A stretch of DNA of 64,000 nucleotides from Tyto alba. Its lineage: Eukaryota > Chordata > Aves > Strigiformes > Tytonidae. Location of the stretch: the NCBI RefSeq assembly GCF_018691265.1, contig NW_024881296.1:13795427-13859426 (forward strand). The letters are read 5' to 3'. The position numbers and the translations under genes are program-made. The notes under the pieces are model-generated. The model was not told where the DNA came from. It worked only from the letters and a program-made list of their open reading frames with translations, and ran no database searches. Shown here piece after piece: positions 46,601 through 58,600 of the stretch (positions are counted from its first letter, which is position 1; every line of letters starts with the position of its first letter).

Positions 46601-49600
46601 TCCTCGTGTTCTGTTTCCAGAGGATTTTGAAGCATGGTTCAGGGTAGAGAGCCTACCTGTGTGAGTTACTGCAATGTATAGATGCAAAGTTTGCATTAGA
46701 AGAAAGGTATGGGGCAAGATGTTGCATTCCTTGGTTTACAGAAATCTCATTCGTACTAATTTAACTCTTCATTCTTATTTTCAGAGGTTCAGGCCAATAT
46801 GAACATTACTTTCTAACCAAGGTCTACTAAAAAAATCAGCCTTCACTATACAAATCTTCCAGCAATCCAGATTGCTACACAGGACTACCCACCTCTCAAA
46901 CTGAAAAGTCTTGGTTACTGATGCATGACCAGGACGGCTACACTTTACAAGGACAGTTTCCTAAATGAAAACCAAAATACTTACAGTTAATATCATAGGC
47001 ACACACACACACACAGAGAAATATTTATAATTTCTAACGTTCCAAGTGACAGCAGTAATTAAGGATCATGAAGTACAAGGCCCTCCTCCAGCAGTCACCA
47101 ACATGTGAGGCTTTAGAGACTGTATACTGCAGTGAACTAGCAAGACCATCAGAAAGGATCTCAAAACACATTCAGATTATTGAAGAACAACCAACATAAA
47201 CTATGTGCGCTTAAGTTCATGAGAAAGATTTAAATCCTTACCCAAACTTCTTATGTGCCTAGAAGGCCACAAGCAAGTTAACCCAACCTTCCTAACTGCC
47301 ACCACAGGTAGAAAAAAATGGCAGAGCGCACCCTTTTTTATCATCGGGCCAGTTTTCACAGTGCCTTTGCAGATTGATTTCTGCCTAGAACTGATCAGAA
47401 GATTCTCATTTAATAGAGTAACATGCTAGTCCACAACTGTGAGAAAGATCTGCACTAGCACAGTTGCTAGAATTCCACGGGTTTTTAGTGGAATCCACTT
47501 TCCAGATGGATTATATAGTAGTTTTGTAAGTCTGACAGATATGTAAGCAGCTCTTTAAGCTACTACCACAGTGTAATCACAGCAGTCTGGCATGCTTTAT
47601 GTAGCAACTTCTGTGCCCCTCCACTCCCCATGGCGTATGTTGCTCAATTGCAGAGAAAAGTAAAGGGAAAAAAAAAGTGGGAGTTTACCACAATTTGGGT
47701 GAAAGCTCATTAGCACACAAAATACTTCATCTAATTAAGGAGGTTTCCTAGCTTACTAACCTGCGGTCACATTACTGCATTTGATGGGAGTGCTGAAATT
47801 CCTACTGTGCTTCAGACAAGTAGCTTGGAGTGCTCAACTAATGGCCTTCAAATGAGTATTGCCACAGACTGAAGTCATAAAGAGCTGAGCAAGTAACGAT
47901 TGCATAACAGTATGTCCAGCATGAAAATGGCTAATAAAAATCAAATTTATTGTTTTGAGTTTACAACTATTCTTCTTTGGAGAAGACCAATGTGTCATTA
48001 TCAACCTAATGATGACAACACTCACTCTACAGAATGAGCTGTGTTACTCATCCCAGTACTGGCAAATCTAGCAGCAGTACAGATGTGAGTACAATACATT
48101 GGTACAAAATGGCCTGACACAGAAATTCTAATAGAATCAGTAACCAACCGGCTTTTAGGGGAAGACAAAAAAAAAAAAGGATATAGAGTTATGGAACTCA
48201 TTTCTGATTCAGATATCAAATTCACTTGCAGACCAGCTTTCCCTAAGGTGATAAATGGGACATAAAAACCTCTATTTGCATAACATAGAAACAAAAGAAT
48301 TGTTAATAGGCAGAAGTGTCATGGAAGCATTTGTAATGACCTTCCTTTCTCAGGAGAGCGGTATGGTCCAACATATCCACCACCCTGCTGGCCTACAGAA
48401 TCTCATCAGATTTCCCTGTCAATAGTGCTTATGAAATCCATACAGCTGTCTCATATGAACAGTGAAGAACCTTTTTTTCACCCCAGTGTCACAGAATACT
48501 CCCAGTCTGAGTTCTTTCGGGGCAATATGAATCATGGAAATGACAAAAGGATACTTCATAAATATTCACAATCTGTCCTGACACCCAAGCCTGACTCCCC
48601 AAGCTCAGGGAGTAGTTCAGTAAGCAAAATTCAGTAAGGCGGAGAAATAATTTTAAATGAGTTACGTGGAATAGTGGATATGGACATGATCACAGAATCC
48701 AGCTGCAGTAATTATAACTTCTTATCAGTTGTTAGTGTGTATCTGCTGAAGGCTATGCCCCCTTTCCCAAGACTACTGCTCTACAGCAGAGCCAATGTAA
48801 GGGAGACCGTGACCACTCCTCATGTTTCACTGTCAGCTTCAGTGCAACTGGCTGACATAGCACTGAGGCTGACACAGACAGCTTAAAGGATTCCCCGCAC
48901 TGGGTAAGCACCAGGGGAAGAAATCTCTATCTGGGGATGGTGATAAGCAACTGGGGAGCAATAACATCTTCAACTGCTATAGCTACATCCATCTGATTTA
49001 TTACAAAAATATCTCCAAAGAAAAGGAGGGTCATGGCTGTGTTAATTCATGTCTTCTCAATGTTATCTCGAAGAAACCACGTAATATTGCACCTTCCCTG
49101 ATACTCAGAGCAGCCTCTTTGCCATCTCATTTTTCTCAACTTCTCACAAGTGAAAGCCTTCTCCAAATGATTTGAAAGGAATTAATCACATTGAGGCAGC
49201 CAGTTTCTTTTCTCTGTGCCAAAGAAAGTTAGATTCAAACATCACTTCAGGTATTAGGCTAGGGCAGGTGCCTCAGGTGCCTATGTAGTTGTGGAGACAC
49301 ACACATTTGAAGTTTAATTCAGATCTTATGTGAATGACTTTCCCTCTCAAGGTGGCTACTCTTCAGCGACCACAAGGGGAGTCTGGAGGGATTTGGCACC
49401 TCATTTAAGTACCTACATTTGATACAGTGAATCCAGGCAAAAACACAGCTGCTCATTCAAACATGACACCTGTACTCACCAGGACACACAGCACACCTGG
49501 CCAGAGATGGACGAAATCACAGAAAAGCAGGAGGTGGGATCCTGGACCGGAATCACAGAACGGTTAAGCTGGGAAGGGACCTACAGAGACTGTCGAGGCC

Positions 49601-52600
49601 AACCCCCTGCTCAGAGCAGGGCCAGCTACAGCAGGTTGCCCAGGACTGTGTCCAGTCAGGTTTTGAGCATCTCCAAAGATGAAAAGTCCACACCCTCTCT
49701 GGGCAAGCTGCTCCAGTGTTTGACTACCCTCACAGCTGCTTCTCCTGTTTAAACGGAATTTCCTGTATTCCAATTTGCAGGCATTTCTCCCTGCCCTGTA
49801 ACCACCAAGAAGAGTCTGAGCATTCATCTACTCATTTTCTCAGGTAGTGACAATACTGGTGCTGCTCGGTGTGCTAATCTATGTGGACTAGTTCAACCTG
49901 ATGCGTAGTGTGTACTCACACTGCACCATTATTGCACAACAAACTTGAGAAGAAAGGCTCAGACAGCTGTTACTGTTACGCTGAGGAGCTGGGCATACAC
50001 AGGAAAGCAAAAAGAAAAGTTCAAAAATCTTAAAGTACATCAAAACCTAAAATGAAATATTCTTTGGTACATCCAGTAAAATCCTAAGCCTTTTTTAGAC
50101 TTAGAATCAGTATGATTCTCTGGACAAGATCAGCAAGATTATAGAAAAGATTAGGTGTCTTTTGAAGAATGATATGACTTTTTAAATAAACAAAAGGAAA
50201 AACACTCAAGGACTAAATGGAATTCATGTAGTCTCAGTCTCACAAAAAGATACACAACCATTCTGCCCAAGTGTCAGTTCTGCCTATCTAGACAGTTTGA
50301 AAGAAGTTCTTATCACAGCTCCTGGCAGAAGAGAAGCAAAGCTACTTTGTACAGCAATTCCTGTTGTGGACTTTCACCACGAGACAGATGTTTTCCCTAT
50401 TCTATTTAATAACATGACAGAGTTGTAGCATAGATGAGACAGATCAGTGTATTACTAGAGCTCCAGTCCAATCCAGGAACAATGTCAAGCTGACGCTTGT
50501 CCAGAAGATCCAACCATCATTTCCAATATGCACACTGGACTGCATTATGACCCTGGTTCTCAAATGCAGCTCTGCTTTCTAATGCACATTAGCTCTAAAT
50601 CATCATGGCAGGTAACCGCCTGGTTACGTTACACATATAAAACATTTTCAGGGAAAAATCTGGAAAGACAGCTATGGTCTAAAAAGTAAAACTAATAAAC
50701 TCAGCACCTCTATCACAGACAGTCTTCCTTCACCTTGATCTAAAATTTCCTTTAAATCATAAATGCTTGTCTGGAAAATGGTTAACTTGTTTCCAGAAAT
50801 ATGAGCTTTGACTATGTTGCAACTAAAAGCTCAATAACAAATGAAGACCCATAATTTTATCTGAAAATTGCATACTTATCCTAGCCACAAGCATAGCACC
50901 TTCAGTTATTAAAAGCAAAATAAGCAGACAATAAACATTGTTTTACTTTACTTCTGTTAGATTAATCCAAATTGACTGCTTTTTGTAAAAAGTCAGTTTT
51001 ACTTTTATCCTCCCTCATGAACTGGGATACTGTAAACAATTTTTTTTTTTTCTTAAAAAAATCATATTAAGAAACTAACACAAGACTTAAAAGTGCTTGA
51101 TCAAAACTAGAAAGCATTTTAACCAAATAAATGTCAAGGCAAACCAATAAAACTTTTGAAGTCAATGTTGTGTTTTCCAAAACCAGGAAGTTAGTATCTT
51201 GCAAACTTCATTTTACAATCAAGTCCATGCATACATTTATTTTCCTGGAATATTTCATAAGGACTTTTAAACATGAGAACAGATTAGTATATTGAAGGTT
51301 ACCAAGTTACTGTTTTATACAAACTAAGACTCATCAATTGGCATAAGCAAGCAGACAGTGCTTTGCCTGTAAACATATAGATACTGTAATATACCAGATA
51401 TCTCTCTGAAATAATCCAAAACCTAAATATTATCTAATTTCATCTTCATGCAATAAAATTTAACAGGTCAGAAACGGTTGTAGAATTTTATAGTACAAGA
51501 AATGGGTCATGAAATCCAGAACACCACATCTACTGTTACAGATCCCTGTTTTTTCTCTCCTGACATACTGACCCTTTCTTGGCTGACTCTTCATGTGCTC
51601 CATTAGTTTTCTAATTGCATATATACATATATACGTATATATACACATATATGCATATATACACACATATAAATATACACTTTATGCAACTGAGATCTGC
51701 CTAATGAAGCTATAATTCGGGAGATTTAAATGCATAACATACTATAGCTCACTTCAGCAATATTTTAAGCACTATACTGTACAAGCGAATTTGGCTAATC
51801 ACCATGTCAGTAACAGTGAGCAGCCAACTAAGAACTATGGCAGCTAAGAAAATTAACACCCCAGTTAATACTTTGACCTTAGCTCACACTACTGTGACTT
51901 TTTAAATTTTATATCTTGGTAATGTCCTCATTTAATGCTGGGATGTCATCTGGATTTGCAACCTCAATGCTCATTCTCCTTCCTCTGATGGATCTAAGCC
52001 AGGACACTTTAACATGCTTGACTGCAGTACCACGTAGGCTGCTGCAGTTCATTAGATATCGTATTTCTCTCCTAATACATTAGTTGTGTTGCAACAACCA
52101 AATGACAAAAGCCTAACATAATTTTAGAAATAGTTGCAGTAAATACTCAAAGGGACTGCTGCAGAAAGTCTGAAGCAGTTTGACTACTGTAAACACAACC
52201 TCCAGTGTATGGATGACTGCACCAGCAGAAGCTCCAAGCTATTACTACTACAAACAGTCAGGATGAAAATAGCATAAATCACCTGCCATTGCACTCATGG
52301 GTGATCAAAGCTGGGCACTGATTGACATGGAACTACCTCATTTAAAAAAAAAAACAAAACAAAACATTGTTCACATGTCCCTCTTGCTTATCCTTCCTAG
52401 TATCTGTGAATGTGCTTTTGAATTTCAGCATCAAATACTCACATCATCAGCTGCATATGCCGTTTTTTCTGAAAAGTTTCTTTGCCTGTAAGGGGGGAAA
52501 AAAAGAAAAGCCAATAGGGATAAAAAAAGGTACCTTTCAAACCATTTAACTCAGGAAAGTCAATGCTCAAAAGGTCTGTGAACTATATATTGTCTGAAGA

Positions 52601-55600
52601 GTACCTTTCAGAATTTCCATTTTGTTGCACACCATGTACGTACTAGCACTGCAGTTAATTGTGAATAAAGAATAAATTAAAGTGCAATCAAGCAAAATAA
52701 TCTGCTTTAAAAATGAATTTAGAACAAACTCAATTAAGACAAATTCACATGTGAACCATTCTATTATTTTGAGATTGTAACATGAGCTTGTAACAAGAGG
52801 CTTTCACTTTAGAACATTAAAGTGAAAAACACCCTTATTTTAGGTATTTGTTCCTGATGTTGCATCCATTACTAGTCCAAAAACTGACTGGGATTGCTAA
52901 ACTGTATAAATTCATTCATGTGTGTAAGTGCTTTGAGAATCAGTCCTTAGCTTTACAACTAAGTTTTATTTAAATTACTTTTTGATATATTAAGAAAAGT
53001 TAGTCTTAACAATTGTTTGGCCCAGACCATCCTGTTTTACTCTACAGTTCAGCACCTGATTGCACTATTCCATACAGCAACAGAAACAGTGAGTGGGATT
53101 CTTCCCAGGTATATCAAGCAGAGGTTAATGCAACTTTCCCCTTCAGGCTCCTTGAAATTTCTTGTCTGATATTTTTGATGTTGTTTTAATTAAAACAATT
53201 CTATATTTTTTTAAAGATTTGCCAAAAATTAATAAACTTTAAAAAAACAAATGTACTCTTTTAGAATTACCAGCCACCAAAAGTAAAATAAAGCCCCGAA
53301 TCAGTTATTTACCGATAGAGCAAATGATACTGTTACTGCTTGCCCGCCACCCACCCAGTGTTCCCCTTCTTTCTTTCTTTGTGTATGTTTCAACCCCTAC
53401 CTTCTTTCATGTTAGTCATCCAAGGAGAATTCAGCTTGTTGTAGCACATACTTGCATCTAATCCCTCTTTTCCTTTTGGATCTTGGAATGTTTTGCCATT
53501 TCAGTTTACAGTAAGTGTGTTATAAATTAGGGATGCAGAGCCAAATTATACTGAAATAGAATTACCAGTGTTTGTGCTGACAGCAGATCTGTTCTATAGC
53601 ATTACAAAACAACTGTAATAAGTGTGTTTCTCTACCCACGACTTCTGACAGTTATTACATTACTGTATCCCAGAATTTGTATAGGATAGTGAATATACTC
53701 TAAACTGATTGCAGCTGTGTTACTTCTGCCAAGCCAGAGATAATCCTGGCTTGGCAGAACAGCTGTGGCTTTCTATTCAGATGGACATACTTTTAGACAA
53801 GGCAATTAGATTGGCTAAAGCCAAGTTAGCAGGAGAAAGGAAAGGAAACAGGAATTACTTTCTATAAGACCATCATTGTCTTACCATACACATAAAAACA
53901 GGGAAAAAAAAAATCAAGAACACAGTTGTTCTCACATACTTATACCTATTGTTTTCTCTGTATTAATTATGAGTCAGCTAAGATCTAATACAGCCAAAAT
54001 ACATTACCTATCCTGTGATATCAAATGTCCAGCAGCAGTATCAAAAGGTAGTAATGGTCGGATCCTGCAGTGGACTCTGATATTTCCTCTCAGTTCCTAG
54101 GGTTAGAATATTAAGACGAATTTAACACAAACTACTGGAGAGGACAAATACACTGGAATTTGTGAAGCAGACATGAACATTTTTAAGAAAGCAGGTGTTT
54201 ACAATATCACAGCCTTAGATTGTATGGAGAGAAAAATAGCATCAATATCATCTGCCTTAAGAAGTTAGGAGAAAGTACTTGAGGAAGTATGAGCTCTTCA
54301 GAGCTCTGGAATGGTGTAGCTCTCTCCAGTCTATATGGAAAAAAAAAAAAAAAAAAAAAAGAAAAGGCTTTCAACTGAGATATTTTCCCCTCTTCAGACT
54401 CCTTCCTCTTGAGCTTCTTCAGACACCTATAGTAACTCAACAGACAAGATTACACACTCCACTTCTCTTCCACCAGCCCTGAGGAAGATGTGGAAAATAA
54501 AACGTTTTGTACCTTTTCCTTTTCACAATGTGTTCGTACATGACTAAAAAGCCAGTAACTGATTTTTCTCTGCAGATTGTTTCAGACTTCAGTTTATCTA
54601 ACCCGGTGTTTTTCCTTCCTTTTTATTGGTGATCAGTTCTTCTCATTTTGTATTCATGAAAACAGCTTGCCTGGGATGACTAGTGACCACTGTCATTAAC
54701 TGCCCACTGCCTTGGAGAATATCCTTTCAGTAAACTGCAACACAAGGCAGAGTTTAGCAGGTAAGTACTTTTTAACAAAAAGCTTCATTGTCCCAGGTAG
54801 AAAAACTTAAAAGAATTTTGTTTGAAAGTGGCTTGTGTTTCTAAAAATCAGGCCCTGAATAAGGCAACCCAAAACTAGGCAATCTGGGGGGGTGAGGAGG
54901 AAGAGTAAAGTTAAAGTACAAATAGGAAAAAATTAATCCTGAATGAACCATCACTAATGACTGAACAGGATACAGCTAGGTATATTTGGAAAAATAAAAG
55001 AAGACCACTTTGTAATTTCAAGTTATTAATTTTAAGAGTTCGAAAACAATTTCAGAATCTGAAAATTTAGAGAAGAGGGTAAAGAAACTCAAGCTTTGTT
55101 CATTATTCAAAATGGATGATGCTCCTTAGTGCAACAGGCTCCAGGAGTGCATTCAGAAGATGCTTATACAAAAACAAAGGGGCTAAGGATTATTGTAAGA
55201 CAAACATGCCTTCACAAAAAAATGCATCATATATAGACAGCTGGGGGAAGTGATATGTCCATAAAAAGTATATTCATTAGTTTTATTGGTGAGAAAATCA
55301 CGGGCATAATTACAATAAAATAAGGAAGTGATCTGTCATTAAAGATACTTACAACTAAGCTGTTATGCAAAGCTCTCCTCTTTTGCTTTTCTTTCTCATA
55401 TCTCTCTGTCACCTCTTGTAGAGACTGCTCAAGATCAAAAGCTTTTATCTGAAAAACTGGAGGAAGAAAGCTGTTTCAAAGAACTAAATTCTGTGACTTC
55501 ACAAAATGAATTTTCCAGTAGCACCTCATGAAATACAAGCATAAACTTATTTAACTTCTACCAAACTTAAATTAGGAAGGGTAGTTCCTGATTTATTAGA

Positions 55601-58600
55601 TACATCTGAAAAGTCCCATCATACTTCTTGCTATGAAATAGCTATGCAAGGTTACAGATAATTACTGCAGGTATAGATGTGAAATCTTGAAAAACAATCA
55701 AGAATAGAAGATATTTAAAGGCAGTTCAAACATGTCAGTTTAGTTAATGTTATCTGTCAGTGAAGCCTGAAACCCAAACTTGAAGCAACCTGCCTCTGGA
55801 TAGGGCTGTCACTTGCCAGGCTCATGCCTTTTCTGCAGATTATTTGACTCAAACCAGCTAACTTTACAAGAAGTCAACCTATTATTTATCCTCAGCTTTA
55901 TTTACAGTGCTGCTAATCCTGTAAAATAGTTACAAGGTTCCCTTTTAAGATAGGTACATTCACTTTATGGGTAGGATTTAATAAAAAAAGAACCTCAGGG
56001 AGTCATCTTCACAAAACTGAGGTGAGTAATATGGGTCATTGTAAAAGCCTTCTAATTTCACATTGGTTTTATCTCAACCCAATTACATGAACACTGAGGA
56101 GCCCTAAAACATACAGCTCAGAAGGCACATAATGTGACTGTAAACTTGTGTAAAAACCAAGCTTTTAGGAACCCCAGTGGGAAAGCAACCTTCCCAGCAA
56201 TTAGTGAGAAGTTTGAAGATGTAGAGTAGCAAGCAGTCAAAACCACAGTCTGAGAGCTGAGTTAGCAGGGTGGCCACCAGCCTCAGTATGTGCAACCTTA
56301 GAAAGAAAGGAACAGACTTAAAGTCTCAGTATGTCACACGTGATTTTTTTTAGTATAGACTAAAAAACAGATAATTTCAAGGGACATTTGTCTATACTAC
56401 AGATTTGTCAGATCTTATTTTTGTAATACCCACACTGTTCACCTCCAGCCCATAATGTTCCTCCACAAGTGCATGCATGCAAGGGAAACATGATGTTAAT
56501 AGTTGGGGAACCAAACACTAGGACTTTCACTAAGACAAATCCTTTTCTTGCATGCTGCATGTGGAATAACACTAGTATGCCTTGGTTTGGAGAATCACAT
56601 GCACATATGTTACAATAAATTGTCAAAAGTGACTCTTACATTTAATGGCCCCTAGTCATACAGTGTTTTTCAAAACATGAGGAGGGAATCCATTTAAGTA
56701 ATCTCCATAATAAGTATCTTAAATAAGTATCTTACTTTATAAATTTGTGCACACACGCTTTCAGGTCTTGAAGTCTCCTGAATAAACAATAAAGTTAAGC
56801 AGTAGGTGCTAAGGGTACTCTTCCATTCTTCCAGTCTTGAAAGAAAAAAAAAATTACTAATTTGTTTCAGTATTTAAGTGGTCTCTTCATGAGGACTGTG
56901 AGAAGCCTACTGGACACTATAGATCCAGTTTCAGTTAACTTAGGCCCTATTCTCTAATTTTTTTTTTTCCTTACTTAGCTGTCCTATGGTGAAGATGACT
57001 GTGAAAATAGAAATCAACCTTGGCGCTTCCTAATTTGACACCAGAGCTTTTGAGCAGACAGGTGAAGGACTGCAATCTGTAGAAAATGAGTTCAGTTGTT
57101 GCATTTAGCAGGTGATATTTTGATAAGTGTAAGAGTGAGCCATTAGTTTTAATGTCCATCTTCTGTAAAGCCTTATGTGAAGCACAGAAACATGCATTGA
57201 ATAGAAGCTCCACAGAGCAAGTTTCCTAATGCATAAATTATTTCTGAACTTTAAATTTTTCTGAAAGTGGAGCTATATAGTTAAAAATATATATACTTAT
57301 TTAACATCTTCTTAGTTTTCTGCTTGGCACCAGCTGCAAGCTGTTCAGGAGTTACATTTTCATCCATCAATAATCAGACTGACAGTTGTAGAAGAGTGAT
57401 GGCTTGCAAATATGTTCAGGATTGTAATGCTTCTTTAATTGACAGTCCTGGCTAAGGGGCTTTTCATTCCCTCCTATTCAGTGATGCACCAGACCCTCTG
57501 CTGTGCTTCCACAACTGCTTCCATGGTCACATGGAGGTTTAAAAGCAATCCTTCTTTCTGAGTAATTTGTGTCCTGGATCAGCTCCCTGATCTGCTTTGC
57601 TTGTGATCACACAAACAGTTATGCCAGTGAAACGGAAAGGACCATGACAGGGACAGGAGCAGCATAACCTAGGACAGGCACAGCAGTCTAGCTCAGGTGT
57701 GGATGTACAGCTGTCCCCATAGTTCCCTCGGGTTCTCCATCCCAGAGAGAAAGTGTCCTGGGATCTCAAAGGATATTTAAGTCATTGGGCTGCAGCAGCT
57801 TTCACAAGATTTGTCAGTAACCTGCAGCAACTCCTCTGTCACGTATTCACTTGGGCAGATTTTGCTCCTTAGTACCCGACACTTTGCCAAGCAGGAGAAA
57901 AATGTACCTTTTAAATGGCAACACAAAGATACCAGAGCATCACCCAGGGACTCTGATTATAAATTTGTGTATTTGTTGTTAGTTCATCAGGCTGCAAAGC
58001 TTCAAACAATTTAAGCTCCGTACATATCATGTACTCCTTAGGCCTGGCAGGAGCTCCACCAGATTCAAGGATACCGAAAGCTGGGGCAGAGATCCATGCC
58101 AAGAGACCCAGGTGTAGGACCCACACAATTAGTCCTCAGAGTCTGCTTTATATGTACACATGAACAAGGAAGGACCTGAATTCCAAATCAGCAGTTCATG
58201 TGGTGTTATTACCTACAGTCTAGCAAGTGGAACTGGCTGTGATTTGGAAGTAAAATTTTCTCCCTGAATACAGAGAAATAGTTGAAATCCAGTCCATCCT
58301 AATTTCAGACAGTATTTTTAAAAATCTCCGAAATCACCTGAGCCCTTTTCCAGTACAGTCAAAAGCAGACAAATTTCAGCTAAAGCAACACATTCTTTAT
58401 TCAGCTATTCTAACATAGTCAAGATAACAAGCCTGAGAACTTCAGATTAAAAATGTTACAGCTGAGCCAACTCAGCAGCAATCTGATAGCAGCTGCAATC
58501 AACACAAAAGCTAAATCCAAATTATCAGTCATAACCTCTGAAGAGTTATTTGTACTCTTTCTAACGCTTCAGAACTCCTCGATGATCTAATGGCAAACAA

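Noticed and set aside
56819..56835. 17-nt segment with a strong pyrimidine tract that fits the phase missing from the KIF25 stalk
   Set aside because: It would leave an intron of only about 41 bases before exon 56777, too short for vertebrate splicing, and the donor (GTACCC) is poor.
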